From assembly GCA_024282035.1 (NCBI GenBank), contig JAMWZR010000013.1:1-64000 (forward strand): a DNA stretch of 64,000 nucleotides, read 5' to 3'. Numbering within the stretch: the stretch's first letter is position 1; each line of letters opens with the position of its first letter. The notes below the pieces were generated by a model. The model was not told where the DNA came from, ran no database searches, and saw nothing but the letters and a program-made list of their open reading frames with translations. The DNA comes from Nitrosomonas sp. (lineage in GTDB: Bacteria; Pseudomonadota; Gammaproteobacteria; Burkholderiales; Nitrosomonadaceae). Below are positions 17,991-30,018 of this stretch, in pieces. A program made the position numbers and the translations under genes.

Positions 17991-18959
17991 TCAGATGCGC
18001 TTGAATCGTTCTGTAGGATGATCCAGCCAATGCATTAAACCCAGTGCATTTAACTGGATGTCGGATTTCAATAAGTTTTCAACTTCCACTGCGGCTAACT
18101 GACAACCGTGGTCCACCAGTTTTTGTTTAAATAACGCCTTCAGCGCATTAACAATAAAAACCTGCCGATCTGTTTTACAGGCTTTCGCACTGAGTGCTAT
18201 GTCAACATGTGCATCAATCAGTTCATGCATTACCTTTGCGTGATGAGGTAAATGATCGATTCGACTATAGTGTGTAAGAAATGCATAGTGTGGTTGATAT
18301 TGCATGATGCGATCTACTGATTGGTGTGCGGCATCGGGGTCAAACTGAACCGGGGTCGTTGTTGGAAATACAAATTCCATTCCATTTACATCAAACTCCC
18401 GATACGACACACCGAATGTATCTCCGGTAAAAAAAGACTGACTGCGTTCATCGTAGATGCAGTTGTGATGTCGGGCATGTCCTGGCGTATCTAGAAAAAG
18501 TAAAGTGCGGCCATTTAAGTCAATTTGACTTTCATCGGTCGCTTCAATGATTCGTTGCGAATCTATTGGACAAATTTCTCCATAAACTCGCCGAAATTCG
18601 GTCTCTCCGTAAACTTCCATCGCACCTGCCACCAGTCTCGCTGGATTAATCATATGACTTGCTCCTCGTGGATGCACGACCAGCCTGGCATGAGGAAAAA
18701 CGCGCATAAATTCACTCGCACCTCCAGCGTGATCGAGATGGATATGGGTCAGAATGACATAAGCCACATCTTCCATGGCAATGTTTTTCTGCTGTAGTGC
18801 TTCTAGAACGCCCGGAATGGAAGAGTTGGTACCAGTATCAATTAGCGCTGCCTTGCCATCCTCCACTAGCAAATGTATGGCTGCTCGTTTGGGACGGTGG
18901 AATTGTGCATCAATGGCGCTGATGCCGTGTTTATAATCGGTAACAAGTGAAATGGTCAT
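17991..18959 (-). CDS. Metallo-beta-lactamase-fold hydrolase
   Basis: 322 residues from ATG 18959; the frame is open further upstream but only inside the acs gene. The metal site THIHLDHAGG, with later DTPGHARHHN, FTGDTFG and THYSRI, is typical of MBL-fold hydrolases acting on thioesters, nucleotides or lactones. About 100 further residues form a helical C-terminal extension. It lies 40 bases downstream of acetyl-CoA synthetase on the same strand and is probably co-transcribed, so a thioester or acyl substrate is possible but unproven. It converges with the response-regulator gene. Confidence 0.85.
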   Translation of the reverse strand: MTISLVTDYKHGISAIDAQFHRPKRAAIHLLVEDGKAALIDTGTNSSIPGVLEALQQKNIAMEDVAYVILTHIHLDHAGGASEFMRVFPHARLVVHPRGASHMINPARLVAGAMEVYGETEFRRVYGEICPIDSQRIIEATDESQIDLNGRTLLFLDTPGHARHHNCIYDERSQSFFTGDTFGVSYREFDVNGMEFVFPTTTPVQFDPDAAHQSVDRIMQYQPHYAFLTHYSRIDHLPHHAKVMHELIDAHVDIALSAKACKTDRQVFIVNALKALFKQKLVDHGCQLAAVEVENLLKSDIQLNALGLMHWLDHPTERFKRI

Positions 18960-18999
18960 GGTTTCAAATTCGTTAATCAGCGTAAAGGTTGATTCTAAA

Positions 19000-20970
19000 T
19001 CAACCTGTGGTTTTCTTGAGTTGCTCCAGTATGGCCGGATTTTCCAGCGTCGAAATGTCTTGCGTGATCTCTTCGCCTTTGGCAAGTGTACGGAGCAATC
19101 GTCTCATAATTTTACCAGATCGCGTTTTGGGTAAATTTTCTCCAAAACGGATTTCATCAGGTTTGGCAATGGGACCAATTTCTTTTGCCACCCATTCACG
19201 CAACAAATTGGTCATTTCGGTCACGGTATCTCCTGTTGGATAGGCCCCTTTGAGTACCACAAATGCAACTACAGCTTCACCTTTAATGGCATGGGGTTTA
19301 CCCACTACTGCGGCTTCCGCCACACTTGGATGAGCCACCAGTGCCGATTCGATTTCCATCGTACCCAAACGGTGTCCAGAGACATTGAGTACATCATCGA
19401 TTCGCCCCATGATCCAGAAATATCCGTCCTTGTCCCGATACGCAGAATCTCCGGCAAGATAGTACTGACCATTTCCGATATCTTTTGGAAAATAGGTATT
19501 GCGAAATCGTTCAGGATCACCCCAGAGCGTCCTGAGTTGCGATGGAAAGGGTTTTTTGATCACCAGAAAACCGCCCTTACCCTGCTCGACATCATGACCA
19601 GCCTCATCGACAATGGCTGCAAATATGCCAGGTAATGGCATGGTGCATGAGCCTGGTTTGAGTGGAAATGCGCCCGGTATCGGTGCGATCATGTGTGAAC
19701 CGGTTTCGGTTTGCCACCAGGTATCCACAATGGGACATCGCGATTGTCCCACCTTTTCATAAAACCACATCCACGCTTCGGGATTGATGGGTTCACCAAC
19801 CGATCCCAATAATCGCAAAGATGACAAATCATACTGTACAGGTAAGTCCGCCCCCAATTTGATTAATGAACGGATTGCAGTTGGTGCAGTATAAAATGTC
19901 GTTACCCGATGTTTTTGTATGATTTCCCAGAATCGACCTGGTGTGGGATAAGTTGGAATTCCTTCAAAAATGACTTGTGTTGCTCCCATTGCAAGTGGTC
20001 CATAAGCAACATAGCTATGCCCGGTAATCCAACCCACATCAGCCGTACACCAAAATATATCCGACGAATGATAATCAAAAACCCACTGCATACTTAGCTT
20101 GGCACCAAGCAGATAACCGCCGCTGGAATGCTGCACTCCTTTGGGTTTCCCAGTGGATCCTGATGTATATAATGTAAATAGCGGATGCTCCGAATTCACC
20201 CATTCAGGCTCACAATCCGTACTCTGCCGTTGGATAATCTCATGCCACCAGACATCGCGATCCGAATTGAACGGTACTGCAGCCCCCGTTCTCTGGTAAA
20301 CAATGACATGCTTAACCGAATCGGTATCTCCCATATTCAGAGCCTGATCGACAGTGTCTTTAAGCGGATTGTGTTTGCCCCCCCTAACCTGTTCATCTGC
20401 GGTGATGACTGCAACAGCACCCGCATCGATAATGCGTTCATGCAGACTCTTGGCTGAAAAACCACCAAAAACCACAGAATGAATGGCTCCGATCCGGGCA
20501 CAGGCCTGCATTGCAACAACCGCTTCCGTTCGCATTGGCATATAAACAATGACCCGATCGCCCTTTTTTATATTCTGACTTCTCAAAGCATTAGCGAATT
20601 GGCAAACTTGGCTGTGCAGCTCTTTATAGGTTGTTTTAGTCACCTCACCCGAATCCGATTCAAAAATGATGGCAATTTTATTGGCTTGCGAAGATAGGTG
20701 CGTGTCAAGACAATTATAGGAAACGTTCAATACACCATCATTAAACCATTGGTGAAAGGGTGGTTCTTGATCGTCAAGAATTCTGGTGAAGGGGTGGTGC
20801 CAAATGATGTGATCTCGTGCCTGTTTTGCCCAGAACCCTAGATAGTCTTGTTCCGCATCCTGACACAAAACTTGGTATGCTTTTATATCAGGGATATTGG
20901 CTTTCTGAGAAAAATCTGACGGTGGCTGAAATACCCTTGTTTCATTCAATACCGATTCTATGGTGGACAT
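19000..20970 (-). CDS. acsA: Acetyl-CoA synthetase
   Basis: 656 residues, the normal Acs length. It activates acetate with ATP and CoA through acetyl-AMP. Visible motifs are the P-loop [27 protein letters not shown], the hinge region [13 protein letters not shown] and the C-terminal [11 protein letters not shown], whose Lys is the regulatory acetylation site in this family. The ATG at 20970 has GGAG eleven bases upstream, while the open frame extends ten codons further without support. The MBL hydrolase follows. The gene is divergent from rimP across about 300 bases. Confidence 0.96.
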   Translation of the reverse strand: MSTIESVLNETRVFQPPSDFSQKANIPDIKAYQVLCQDAEQDYLGFWAKQARDHIIWHHPFTRILDDQEPPFHQWFNDGVLNVSYNCLDTHLSSQANKIAIIFESDSGEVTKTTYKELHSQVCQFANALRSQNIKKGDRVIVYMPMRTEAVVAMQACARIGAIHSVVFGGFSAKSLHERIIDAGAVAVITADEQVRGGKHNPLKDTVDQALNMGDTDSVKHVIVYQRTGAAVPFNSDRDVWWHEIIQRQSTDCEPEWVNSEHPLFTLYTSGSTGKPKGVQHSSGGYLLGAKLSMQWVFDYHSSDIFWCTADVGWITGHSYVAYGPLAMGATQVIFEGIPTYPTPGRFWEIIQKHRVTTFYTAPTAIRSLIKLGADLPVQYDLSSLRLLGSVGEPINPEAWMWFYEKVGQSRCPIVDTWWQTETGSHMIAPIPGAFPLKPGSCTMPLPGIFAAIVDEAGHDVEQGKGGFLVIKKPFPSQLRTLWGDPERFRNTYFPKDIGNGQYYLAGDSAYRDKDGYFWIMGRIDDVLNVSGHRLGTMEIESALVAHPSVAEAAVVGKPHAIKGEAVVAFVVLKGAYPTGDTVTEMTNLLREWVAKEIGPIAKPDEIRFGENLPKTRSGKIMRRLLRTLAKGEEITQDISTLENPAILEQLKKTTG

Positions 20971-21233
20971 ATTGTTTTTTCTCCAAGCGTACAACAACAA
21001 GTAATAACTTTAGATTTGCGCAAAGACAAAGATTGTATCATTGCGACCAGCGCAGACAGTCACAGTTTATCAATTGATGTTATGAATGAATCCAAAATAT
21101 AGTCTGCCATGCACAGTCAAATAATTTTATTTAATAAATTACAATCATAATGTTATGAAAACAACATTCAGTCTCTGATCAACTTGATGTTTTATATTTC
21201 ATAAACTTTTGTTAAAATGATTACGTTGGAGTG

Positions 21234-21258
21234 ATGGGCTTTGTAGCCCATTTTTTAT
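21234..21258 (+). terminator. Leader hairpin with T-run before rimP operon (attenuator-like)
   Basis: A perfect stem ATGGGCT/AGCCCAT with a TTGT loop (21234-21251) is followed by TTTTTATT, ending just before the rimP ribosome site GGCGGAG. A terminator-like hairpin in the rimP-nusA-infB leader fits transcription attenuation, possibly autoregulated by NusA. The fold is seen; the regulation is inferred. Confidence 0.65.
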
Positions 21259-21271
21259 TTGTGGCGGAGCT

Positions 21272-21700
21272 ATGACACTGGAACAATTGATCGAATCCAC
21301 TCTCGAAGGCATGGGTTATGAGTTAGTTGAAATTGAGCAACAAGCCCGCAACAGATTACTCAGAATTTTTGTCGATAAAGTGGGTGGCATAGATATTGAT
21401 GACTGTGTAACCATTAGTAACCACCTTAGTCGACTCTTTGCAGTCGAAAATATTGATTATGGACGATTGGAAGTATCATCACCGGGTCTGGACAGACCTC
21501 TGAGAAAAGCAGCCGATTTTCAACGTTTTAAAGGAGAAATCATCAAATTGAAACTGCGGATTCCGGTTCAAGGGCAAAGAAATTTTGTTGGCGTGTTGCA
21601 CGGTATCGATAATGGCATAATAAAAATCGAAATCGAAGACAAGTTGTTAGACTTTGAATTAAGTAATCTTGGAAGAGCTCGTCTGGTTCCAAAATTATAG
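21272..21700 (+). CDS. rimP: Ribosome maturation factor RimP
   Basis: 142 residues. RimP helps assemble the 30S subunit. The N-terminal alpha/beta domain shows GYELVEIE and [15 protein letters not shown], and the segment [16 protein letters not shown] is the family hallmark. A C-terminal SH3-like part follows. ATG 21272 has GGCGGAG upstream. It is the first gene of the rimP-nusA-infB-rbfA-truB operon, 25 bases before nusA. Confidence 0.96.
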   Translation: MTLEQLIESTLEGMGYELVEIEQQARNRLLRIFVDKVGGIDIDDCVTISNHLSRLFAVENIDYGRLEVSSPGLDRPLRKAADFQRFKGEIIKLKLRIPVQGQRNFVGVLHGIDNGIIKIEIEDKLLDFELSNLGRARLVPKL

Positions 21701-21725
21701 ATTTTGAAAAGGTGACTGGAGGACT

Positions 21726-23198
21726 ATGAGCCGCGAAATTTTACTTTTGGTTGATGCACTGGCACGTGAAAAAGCTGTGGAAAAGGAAATCGTTTTTACA
21801 GCACTCGAGCTTGCACTGGCTTCTGCCACCAAAAAACGCTTCCAAGAAGATATTGATTTATATGTGACGATTGATAGAGTTACAGGTGCTTATCAGTCTT
21901 TTCGGCGTTGGTTGGTAGTGGATGACGGAGAAGTCGAGGATCCCGTTCGTCAAATTGCTCTCAGTGACGCGGTGGCGACACAAGTACAAGTTCATGTCGG
22001 AGAGTATATCGAAGAACCGCTGGAATCGATCGAATTCGGTCGAATTGGTGCGCAAGCTGCCAAACAGGTTATTTTCCAGAAAATCAGAGATGCCGAGCGT
22101 GAACAAACACTCAACGACTTTCTCGATCGTGGTGATTTTTTGGTAACCGGAGCTATCAAGCGGATCGAGCGCGGCAATGCCATTATTGAATCAGGTAAAA
22201 TCGAGGCAGAATTGCCTCGTGATCAGATGATTCCCAAGGAAAACCTGCGTGTCGGTGACCGTGTTCGCGCCTATCTTCACAAAATTGATCGCTCTTCCAG
22301 AGGTCCTCAACTCAAGCTGTCTCGTATTTCACCAGATTTTTTGATGAAATTATTTGAACTGGAAGTTCCGGAAATTGAAGAGGGTCTGCTGGAAATCAAG
22401 GTTGCTGCCAGGGATCCAGGTTCTCGTGCCAAGATTGCTGTAAAATCCAATGATCAGCGGATTGATCCCATTGGAACCTGTGTTGGAATGCGCGGCTCAC
22501 GAGTTCAATCAGTCATCAGTGAATTAGCTGGCGAACGTGTAGATATCGTGTTATGGTCAGATGATCCTGCAACTTTTATCATTAATGCCTTGGCTCCTGC
22601 TGAAATCAGCAGCATCATGGTGGATGAAGAAAGACATAGTATGGATATCGTGGTCGATGATGAAAATCTGGCACAGGCCATAGGTCGCGGCGGACAGAAT
22701 GTTCGACTGGCTTCTGAGTTAACAGGTTGGGCTCTCAACATCATGACTGTGGAAGAATCGAAGGCCAAGCAGGAAAAGGAAACTTCGCAGATATGCCAGC
22801 TTTTTATGAACAAACTGGACGTAGATGAAGAGATTGCTGAAATTCTGGTGCAAGAAGGTTTCTCCACACTGGAAGAAGTAGCCTATGTTCCCATTAATGA
22901 GATGCTCGACATTGAATCACTGGATGAAGATACAGTGACTGAAATACGGAACCGGGCTAGAAATGTATTGTTGACTGATGCCATTGCCAAAGAAGAAGAG
23001 GTAGAGCATGTTGCAGAAGGTCTGTTGGCGTTGGAAGGTATGGATATCGACATCGTTCGTGAGCTCGCTGCCAAAGGTATCAATACGCAATCGGATCTGG
23101 CTGATTTGGCCACCGATGATTTGGTCGAGATGACAGGGATCGACGTAGAGCGTGCCAATCGATTGATAATGAAGGCTCGTGAACCTTGGTTTGACTGA
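21726..23198 (+). CDS. nusA: Transcription termination/antitermination factor NusA
   Basis: 490 residues. NusA binds RNA polymerase and nascent RNA to modulate pausing and termination. The N-terminal polymerase-binding domain ([19 protein letters not shown]) is followed by S1 (about 135-200), two KH domains ([15 protein letters not shown] and [15 protein letters not shown]) and two C-terminal helix-hairpin repeats ([17 protein letters not shown] and [12 protein letters not shown]), as in proteobacterial NusA. ATG 21726 has GGAGGA upstream. Confidence 0.97.
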   Translation: MSREILLLVDALAREKAVEKEIVFTALELALASATKKRFQEDIDLYVTIDRVTGAYQSFRRWLVVDDGEVEDPVRQIALSDAVATQVQVHVGEYIEEPLESIEFGRIGAQAAKQVIFQKIRDAEREQTLNDFLDRGDFLVTGAIKRIERGNAIIESGKIEAELPRDQMIPKENLRVGDRVRAYLHKIDRSSRGPQLKLSRISPDFLMKLFELEVPEIEEGLLEIKVAARDPGSRAKIAVKSNDQRIDPIGTCVGMRGSRVQSVISELAGERVDIVLWSDDPATFIINALAPAEISSIMVDEERHSMDIVVDDENLAQAIGRGGQNVRLASELTGWALNIMTVEESKAKQEKETSQICQLFMNKLDVDEEIAEILVQEGFSTLEEVAYVPINEMLDIESLDEDTVTEIRNRARNVLLTDAIAKEEEVEHVAEGLLALEGMDIDIVRELAAKGINTQSDLADLATDDLVEMTGIDVERANRLIMKAREPWFD

Positions 23199-23264
23199 TA
23201 AGTTTTTACGCGGTTGATAATAATTGTAGGGCTGTGTGGTGTTTTGATTGTTGAAAGGTTATAA

Positions 23265-25922
23265 ATGGCACAAATGAGTGTTGCACAATTTGCTAACGAA
23301 CTGGGTCTGTTACCGGCTGTTTTGCTGGAGCAGCTTCAGGCTGCCGGCGTAAAAAAAATCTTGGTGGAAGACAATCTGACCGAGCAGGATAAAGCCCAGT
23401 TATTGGAATATCTTAGAAAAACCCATGGTGCCGCAGACGTTAAAAGTAAAGTAACGCTTACTCGACGCCAAACCTCAGAGATTCGTAAAGCCGACAGTTC
23501 GGGGCGCGCACGGACCATTCAAGTGGAAGTCAGGAAAAAACGCACTTTCACCAAACCTTTGGCAAATGAACCCGAACTCGAATCCACTGAGCAAAAAATA
23601 CAGGAAACACCCCCTGCCCCAGCCAAAATTTCGGTCATTGACGACGCACAAATTGCAATTCGCAATGAAGAGGCCAGGAAACAGGCAGAGCTGATTGCTC
23701 GTCAAACCGAAGAGCTACGGCAAAAAAGAGCACGCAAAAATCCTGAGCAAAACGATACTCCGGTGAAGAAAGAAGATGTGGATTCTTCTAAGACTGATGT
23801 GCCTGAGAAAATAGCTTCAGCAGTTCCTGCAACGAGCAAAGCGAGTTCATCACCTGCTTCACCATCGTCATCCCCAGAGGCTATTGCCGAAACCAAAACC
23901 AAGAACCAAACCGATGCTTCTCCGAATCTGGGCGAAGGCACACTACACAAACCCGCTGCAAAACCGGAAGACAAATCCGATAAGAAAAAGAAACCAGCAA
24001 AACAACAAGTCATATGGAAGGATGAGAGCGCCAAGAAACGTGGCGTCAAGACACACGGCGATCTCTCCAATTCACAAGGATGGCGTACATCCCGTCGCGA
24101 AAAGCATAATAAGCCTGTCCATCATCAGGAAGAGCAGAATTTACACGGTTTCTCAGCACCGACAGAACCAATTGTGCGGGAGATTACCATTCCTGAGACC
24201 ATATCGGTTGGTGCATTGGCACAAAAAATGTCGGTCAAGGCTGCCGATGTCATCAAGGTACTGATGAAAATGGGCAGTATGGTGACCATCAACCAAATGC
24301 TTGATCAGGATACGGCAATGATCGTTGTCGAAGAGATGGGGCATATCGCCAAGTATGCTGAAATTGACAACCCGGAAGCCCTACTTGCCGATAATGAAAC
24401 AGCAAGTGCTGAAGCGACTTTAGTTCCGCGTGCACCGGTGGTCACAGTCATGGGGCACGTCGATCATGGAAAGACATCCTTACTGGATTATATTCGTCGA
24501 ACTCGTGTTGCTGGAGGCGAGGCTGGTGGTATTACCCAGCATATCGGCGCCTATCATGTTGAAACCGATCACGGCATGATCACATTCCTGGATACTCCTG
24601 GTCATGAGGCTTTTACAGCCATGCGGGCACGTGGCACTAAAATCACCGATATCGTAGTATTGGTCGTTGCAGCTGATGACGGTGTCATGCCACAGACGAT
24701 CGAAGCGATTCATCACGCCAAGGCAGCCAAAATTCCCGTCATTGTAGCGGTCAATAAAATCGATAAGCCCGAAGCCAATGTCGAACGCATACGACGCGAA
24801 CTGATTGCACATCAGGTGGTCCCTGAAGATTGGGGTGGTGACACCATGTTTGTGCAGGTTTCGGCGAAAACTGGGCAGGGTATTGATTCCTTGCTTGAAA
24901 GTATCCTATTGCAAGCGGAGGTGCTGGAACTTACGGCACCAGACCACCCAACCAAAGGCGTGGTCATCGAGTCGCGTCTGGATAAAGGTCGCGGCCCGGT
25001 CGCAACCATCCTGGTGCAGTCCGGCACATTGAAACGCGGCGATGTGTTACTTGCTGGTGCAGTGTTTGGCAAGGTACGTGCCATGAACGATGAAAATGGT
25101 AAAACCATCAAGCAAGCCGGCACATCAATCCCGGTTGAGATTCAGGGATTAGCCGAAGTACCGGAAGCCGGTGAAACGGTTTTTGTACTTGATGATGAAC
25201 GCAAAGCTCGCGAAATCGCCCTGTTCCGACAAGGCAAGTATCGCGATGTCAAACTGGCCAAACAGCAAGCCGCAAAACTCGAAAATGTTTTCGATCAGCA
25301 GGAAGATGTCAAGATTCTTTCCTTGATTATCAAGGCTGACGTTCAGGGATCTTGCGAGGCATTGGCTTATGCGTTGCAAAAACTCTCCACTGACGAAGTC
25401 AAGGTCAACATCATTCACAGTGGTGTGGGTGCAATCATCGAATCGGACATCAATCTGTCGCTGGCATCCAAAGCCGTAGTTCTGGGTTTCAATGTTCGCG
25501 CGGATGCAGGAGCACGCAAATTGATCGCGTCAACTGGTGTTGAAGTGCGTTACTACAACATCATTTATGAAGCCGTAGATGAAATCAAGGCGGCATTATC
25601 CGGTTTGATGTCACCCGAACGCAAAGAGAATATAACCGGATTGATCGATGTTCGAGAGATTTACCGGATTCCCAAGGTGGGTACCGTGGCGGGCTGTTAT
25701 GTCCTTGATGGCATCGTGAAACGTAATTCTTCCATTCGAGTATTGCGCGATGGACTGGTGATTCACAGCTGCGAACTGGATTCCTTGAAGCGATTCAAGG
25801 ATGATGTCAAGGAAGTTCGGGAAGGTTTCGAATGTGGACTGTCATTGAAAAATTTCAATGACATACAAGTTGGCGATCAACTGGAAGTGTTTGAAATCGT
25901 AGAAACAGCCCGATTCCTGTAA
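23265..25922 (+). CDS. infB: Translation initiation factor IF-2
   Basis: 885 residues. IF-2 delivers initiator tRNA to the ribosome. An IF2_N domain ([21 protein letters not shown]) is followed by a long charged low-complexity linker (about 90-300), a second N-domain ([22 protein letters not shown]) and the GTPase with [17 protein letters not shown] and NKIDKPEA. The C-terminal domains II-IV end with [11 protein letters not shown]. Internal starts giving shorter isoforms are known in other bacteria but cannot be assigned here. The gene is preceded by AAAGG before ATG. Confidence 0.97.
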   Translation: MAQMSVAQFANELGLLPAVLLEQLQAAGVKKILVEDNLTEQDKAQLLEYLRKTHGAADVKSKVTLTRRQTSEIRKADSSGRARTIQVEVRKKRTFTKPLANEPELESTEQKIQETPPAPAKISVIDDAQIAIRNEEARKQAELIARQTEELRQKRARKNPEQNDTPVKKEDVDSSKTDVPEKIASAVPATSKASSSPASPSSSPEAIAETKTKNQTDASPNLGEGTLHKPAAKPEDKSDKKKKPAKQQVIWKDESAKKRGVKTHGDLSNSQGWRTSRREKHNKPVHHQEEQNLHGFSAPTEPIVREITIPETISVGALAQKMSVKAADVIKVLMKMGSMVTINQMLDQDTAMIVVEEMGHIAKYAEIDNPEALLADNETASAEATLVPRAPVVTVMGHVDHGKTSLLDYIRRTRVAGGEAGGITQHIGAYHVETDHGMITFLDTPGHEAFTAMRARGTKITDIVVLVVAADDGVMPQTIEAIHHAKAAKIPVIVAVNKIDKPEANVERIRRELIAHQVVPEDWGGDTMFVQVSAKTGQGIDSLLESILLQAEVLELTAPDHPTKGVVIESRLDKGRGPVATILVQSGTLKRGDVLLAGAVFGKVRAMNDENGKTIKQAGTSIPVEIQGLAEVPEAGETVFVLDDERKAREIALFRQGKYRDVKLAKQQAAKLENVFDQQEDVKILSLIIKADVQGSCEALAYALQKLSTDEVKVNIIHSGVGAIIESDINLSLASKAVVLGFNVRADAGARKLIASTGVEVRYYNIIYEAVDEIKAALSGLMSPERKENITGLIDVREIYRIPKVGTVAGCYVLDGIVKRNSSIRVLRDGLVIHSCELDSLKRFKDDVKEVREGFECGLSLKNFNDIQVGDQLEVFEIVETARFL

Positions 25923-25949
25923 CTTCATACCCTGATCCTGGTCGCTATC

Positions 25950-26333
25950 ATGCCTAAAAGCTTCTCTCGTACACTTCGCATTGCTGACCAGATACAACGG
26001 GAATTGGCTGATCTCCTACAGCATGAAATCAAGGATCCCAGAGTGGGTCACATCACCATTACTGCTGTTGAAGTGGCTCGCGATTACAGTTTTGCCAAGG
26101 TCTTTTATACTACACTGGCCAATTCAGATGACCGTTTTCTGGTTGAAAACGGATTGGAGCACGCCAAAGGTTTTCTGCGCTCCAATCTATCGCACCGTAT
26201 GAAATTGCGGATTACACCGCAGCTGCAATTCATTTACGACGAATCGATCGAGCGCGGCGCACATCTATCCAAACTCATTGATGATGCGATTGCTCAAGAC
26301 GAACTAACTCACCACCCCGATTCCGATCATTGA
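25950..26333 (+). CDS. rbfA: Ribosome-binding factor A
   Basis: 127 residues, a single KH-like domain that binds 16S rRNA during 30S maturation and cold adaptation. The family pattern is clear: RTLRIADQIQRELADLL near the N-terminus, DPRVGHITITAVEV, AKVFYTTL, and LRSNLSHRMKLRITPQLQF in the last third. It lies between infB (27-base gap) and truB (3-base gap) in the standard order. Confidence 0.95.
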   Translation: MPKSFSRTLRIADQIQRELADLLQHEIKDPRVGHITITAVEVARDYSFAKVFYTTLANSDDRFLVENGLEHAKGFLRSNLSHRMKLRITPQLQFIYDESIERGAHLSKLIDDAIAQDELTHHPDSDH

Positions 26334-26336
26334 GTC

Positions 26337-27293
26337 ATGCATGACGGCTCTACTTCACACTCTTTAATTCAATCCAAGCCCAAGAAACAAAACATTAGCG
26401 GTATTTTACTGCTGGATAAGCCACAAGGTATTTCATCCAACAAAGCCGTGCAAATCACCAAGCACCTTTTCACAGCCGCCCGATGCGGTCACACCGGTAC
26501 ACTCGATCCGATGGCCAGTGGATTATTGCCTTTGTGTTTGGGGGAAGCCACCAAGTTTTCATCGGTAATGCTGGGTGCCAATAAAAGCTATGAAGCCACG
26601 CTGAAGCTGGGCTATGCCAGCACAACCGGAGATAGTGAAGGAGAGATTACCCGACTGGATGCGGGTAATACGCAGCTGGATTTGCAACATTGTGAACATA
26701 TACTCAAACAATTCCTGGGTACGATTACGCAAACGCCACCAATGCACAGTGCCTTGAAATATCAAGGTAAACCACTGTATGTCTATGCACGTCAAGGCAA
26801 GACTATTGATCGCCCTGCCCGCACTGTCACCATCTATGACTTGCAGATTCAAGCGTTTCAGACCGACACGCTGCAATTGAAAGTTCGCTGCAGTACAGGC
26901 ACCTATATCCGGACTTTGGCTGAAGATATTGGAAAAACACTCGGTGTGGGTGGGGCTTACCTGACACAATTGCGACGTACTGAAGTGGATCGGTACGATC
27001 TGTCGCAGGCACAATCTCTGGCAAACCTGAAAACACTATCTGCACAGGATCTCTTGAGTCTGTTATTACCTGTTGATCATCTTCTGGAGCAATTTCCTTC
27101 GGTACACCTTGACGAATCTTCGGCATCACGGATCATTCAGGGTCAAGTCATACCATGTCCTGACACCACTACGCTACCGGCTGAGAGTTTCATACGCCTG
27201 TATCGCCATCCACAGCAATTCATTGGGCTAGGAAAAATAACCGATCAGCAGACCATCATGGCAAAACGCCTGTTGGCCCAGCAGCTTGCATGA
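26337..27293 (+). CDS. truB: tRNA pseudouridine(55) synthase
   Basis: 318 residues. TruB isomerises U55 in the T-loop of tRNAs. The catalytic Asp is in HTGTLDPMASGLLPLCLG. Also visible are GILLLDKPQGISSN, TPPMHSALKYQGKPLY and CSTGTYIRTLAEDIG. A C-terminal PUA-like extension follows. It is the last gene of the rimP operon, three bases after rbfA, and converges with the minus-strand DUF486 gene only 18 bases away. Confidence 0.96.
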   Translation: MHDGSTSHSLIQSKPKKQNISGILLLDKPQGISSNKAVQITKHLFTAARCGHTGTLDPMASGLLPLCLGEATKFSSVMLGANKSYEATLKLGYASTTGDSEGEITRLDAGNTQLDLQHCEHILKQFLGTITQTPPMHSALKYQGKPLYVYARQGKTIDRPARTVTIYDLQIQAFQTDTLQLKVRCSTGTYIRTLAEDIGKTLGVGGAYLTQLRRTEVDRYDLSQAQSLANLKTLSAQDLLSLLLPVDHLLEQFPSVHLDESSASRIIQGQVIPCPDTTTLPAESFIRLYRHPQQFIGLGKITDQQTIMAKRLLAQQLA

Positions 27294-27311
27294 AATTTAG
27301 CGACCTTATCA

Positions 27312-27662
27312 TTACTGCGCCCGGAAAATAAAATAAACCGCAGCCACCATGCACAATGCTGCCCACAAATAATCCAGTTTTAGCGGCTCCTTCAAATACA
27401 GCATTGCAAACGGGATAAAAACGGTCAAAGTAATGACTTCCTGCAAAATCTTGAGTTGCGCAACCGATAAAACCGTATAGCCGATCCGATTCGCCGGTAC
27501 TTGCAGCATGTATTCAAAAAAGGCGATTCCCCAGCTGATCAACGCAGCGATCATCCAGGGCTTATGACCCAACGCCTTCAAATGTGCATACCAAGCAAAA
27601 GTCATAAACACATTGCTCAATATCAGCATGCCGATGGTGAGTCCGATTTCACGCATGTTCAT
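27312..27662 (-). CDS. Small membrane protein, DUF486 family
   Basis: 116 residues with four likely transmembrane helices (LTIGMLILSNVFMTFAWYA, AALISWGIAFFEYML, ITLTVFIPFAMLYL, LWAALCMVAAVYFIF). It matches the DUF486 family, a half-size relative of drug/metabolite transporters. The function is unknown. It starts 11 bases after ubiD and is probably the last gene of the ubiC-ubiA-ubiD transcript. ATG 27662 or the ATG two codons later could be the start. Confidence 0.8.
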   Translation of the reverse strand: MNMREIGLTIGMLILSNVFMTFAWYAHLKALGHKPWMIAALISWGIAFFEYMLQVPANRIGYTVLSVAQLKILQEVITLTVFIPFAMLYLKEPLKLDYLWAALCMVAAVYFIFRAQ

Positions 27663-27673
27663 TAATTAATGAA

Positions 27674-29137
27674 TCAAATTCCCAGATCTTGCCACATCGC
27701 ATTCACCCGTTGCTGAATTGCAGTATCCATGCTGATGGGTTTGCCCCATTCCCGACTGGTTTCACCGGGGAATTTATTGGTAGCATCCAGCCCCATCTTG
27801 CCACCCAATCCGGAAATCGGACTGGCAAAATCGAGATAATCGATCGGCGTATGCTCAACCAGCAGCGTATCACGCACTGGATCGACCCTGGTGGTGATGG
27901 CCCAGATGACTTCCTTCCAGTCACGCACGTTGATATCGTCATCGGTGACGATAATGAATTTGGTATACATGAACTGGCGGAGAAAACTCCAGATACCGAA
28001 CATGACACGCTTGCTATGTCCGGCATATTGTTTTTTCATGCTGACAACCGCCATGCGGTAGGAACATCCCTCCGGAGGCAGATAGAAATCGACGATCTCA
28101 GGAAACTGTTTTTGCAGTAGTGGCACAAACACCTCATTCAGCGCCACACCCAGTATCGCCGGCTCATCCGGCGGTTTCCCAGTGTAAGTGGAATGATAAA
28201 TCGGATTGCGCCGCATGGTGATGCGATCGATGGTAAACACTGGGAAAACTTCTTGTTCATTGTAGTAACCAGTATGGTCACCATAAGGACCTTCCAGTGC
28301 AGTTTCTCCGGCATGAATGGCACCTTCGAGTACGATTTCCGCGCTCGCCGGTACTTGTAGATCATTACCGATACACTTCACCACTTCGGTTTTGGCACCT
28401 CGCAACAGACCCGCAAACTGATATTCGCTCAATGAATCCGGTACTGGGGTAACCGCTCCCAGAATCGTTGCCGGATCGGCTCCCAGGGCTACAGCCAATG
28501 GGTAAGGCTTACCCGGATGCAACAAGCCGAACTCGCGGAAATCCAGCGCTCCACCGCGATGAGCCAGCCAGCGCATGATAACTTTGTTGCGTGCGATAAC
28601 CTGCTGCCGGTATATGCCCAAATTCTGTCGGGTCTTGTTCGGACCACGCGTGACGGTCAGCCCCCAGGTAATCAAAGGTGCCACATCCCCCGGCCAGCAA
28701 GTCTGGATTGGGATGCAGCTCAAGTCAACATCATTGCCTTCCCAAACGATTTCCTGACAGGGTGCGCTGCTAAGTTCCTTGGGGGCCATGTTCAGCACCT
28801 GCTTCAGCACGGGCAACTTGTCCCACGCATCCTTGAGGCCTTTTGGAGGGTCGGGTTCTTTCAAGTAAGCCAGTAATCGACCGACCTCGCGCAATGCTTC
28901 GACAGAGTGTTGCCCCATTCCCAAAGCAACACGCTGCGGCGTTCCAAACAGATTACCCAGCACTGGAATATCATGTCCCTTCGGATGCTCGAATAAAACC
29001 GCCGGTCCTTGTCGCTTCAGAATGCGATCACAAATTTCGGTCATCTCCAGCACTGGATCGACTTCCATGCGGATGCGTTTGAGTTCGCCCAACGTTTCGA
29101 GCTGTGCAATGAAATCGCGTAAATCCTTATATTGCAT
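27674..29137 (-). CDS. ubiD: 3-octaprenyl-4-hydroxybenzoate decarboxylase (UbiD)
   Basis: 487 residues, the normal UbiD length. It removes the carboxyl group from the prenylated benzoate ring in ubiquinone synthesis, using prenylated FMN supplied by UbiX, which is not in this window. Family blocks include [21 protein letters not shown] at the N-terminus, [41 protein letters not shown] and [14 protein letters not shown]. The gene lies 11 bases after ubiA on the same strand. Confidence 0.96.
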   Translation of the reverse strand: MQYKDLRDFIAQLETLGELKRIRMEVDPVLEMTEICDRILKRQGPAVLFEHPKGHDIPVLGNLFGTPQRVALGMGQHSVEALREVGRLLAYLKEPDPPKGLKDAWDKLPVLKQVLNMAPKELSSAPCQEIVWEGNDVDLSCIPIQTCWPGDVAPLITWGLTVTRGPNKTRQNLGIYRQQVIARNKVIMRWLAHRGGALDFREFGLLHPGKPYPLAVALGADPATILGAVTPVPDSLSEYQFAGLLRGAKTEVVKCIGNDLQVPASAEIVLEGAIHAGETALEGPYGDHTGYYNEQEVFPVFTIDRITMRRNPIYHSTYTGKPPDEPAILGVALNEVFVPLLQKQFPEIVDFYLPPEGCSYRMAVVSMKKQYAGHSKRVMFGIWSFLRQFMYTKFIIVTDDDINVRDWKEVIWAITTRVDPVRDTLLVEHTPIDYLDFASPISGLGGKMGLDATNKFPGETSREWGKPISMDTAIQQRVNAMWQDLGI

Positions 29138-29148
29138 CGTTTAAGCCT

Positions 29149-30018
29149 TCACTGAGGAAAAATGAGGAAATCCAGTGCAATACCCACAAATACAACCAAC
29201 CCCACCCAGTTGTTATGCAGGAATGCCTTGAAACACAACGCCCGTTCATGATTGCGAATCAATGCATATTGATAACCGATCAGTCCTGTTGCTGCAATCA
29301 GGCCCGCGTAGTAAGCCAGATGCATTTGTTGCCATTGTCCGATAACGGTCATCATCGTGAGGAAACAGGCATGACAAATCATGACGCCGAGCACATCATG
29401 CCGACCGAACGTGATGGCCGAAGTCTTGATGCCGATTTTCAGATCATCCGGTTTGTCGACCATCGCATACGCCGTGTCATAGGCCACGACCCAGAACAAA
29501 TTGGCTAGCATGAGTACCCAGACGATATTTGGCAGACTGTCGGTTTGTGCTGCAAAGGCCATGGGAATACCAAAGCTGAAAGCAATACCTAGATACGCCT
29601 GTGGCATGGCAAAGAACCGTTTGGTAAAGGGATAGGATGCAGCCAGAAAAAGCGCCGGTACCGAAAGCATGATGGTCAACTGATTCAGTGGCAGAATCAG
29701 GATGAATGCCAACAAACTCAATCCTGCCGCTAGCAGCAATGCTTCTTTCGGACGCACACGTCCGGTTACCATGGGTCGTTGCCGGGTGCGTTCGACATGA
29801 GGATCAATTTCGCGATCCGCATAATCGTTGATTACACAACCCGCCGAACGCATCAATACGGTGCCCAGAACAAAAATAACCAGAATAGGCCAATCAGGCA
29901 TCCCACGAGCAGCAAACCATAGTCCCCACAGCATCGGCCACAGCAACAGCAAAATGCCTATGGGTTTATCAAGACGCATCAATTGCGCGTAAACATGTAT
30001 TCTTTGGGCAAAACTCAT
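29149..30018 (-). CDS. ubiA: 4-hydroxybenzoate octaprenyltransferase (UbiA)
   Basis: 289 residues with about eight membrane helices. It attaches the polyprenyl chain to 4-hydroxybenzoate. The first Asp-rich motif CVINDYADREID and the second, YAMVDKPDDLKIG, are both intact and bind magnesium-diphosphate. The ATG overlaps the ubiC stop by four bases (ATGA), so the two are translationally coupled and supply consecutive steps of the ubiquinone pathway. Confidence 0.96.
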   Translation of the reverse strand: MSFAQRIHVYAQLMRLDKPIGILLLLWPMLWGLWFAARGMPDWPILVIFVLGTVLMRSAGCVINDYADREIDPHVERTRQRPMVTGRVRPKEALLLAAGLSLLAFILILPLNQLTIMLSVPALFLAASYPFTKRFFAMPQAYLGIAFSFGIPMAFAAQTDSLPNIVWVLMLANLFWVVAYDTAYAMVDKPDDLKIGIKTSAITFGRHDVLGVMICHACFLTMMTVIGQWQQMHLAYYAGLIAATGLIGYQYALIRNHERALCFKAFLHNNWVGLVVFVGIALDFLIFPQ

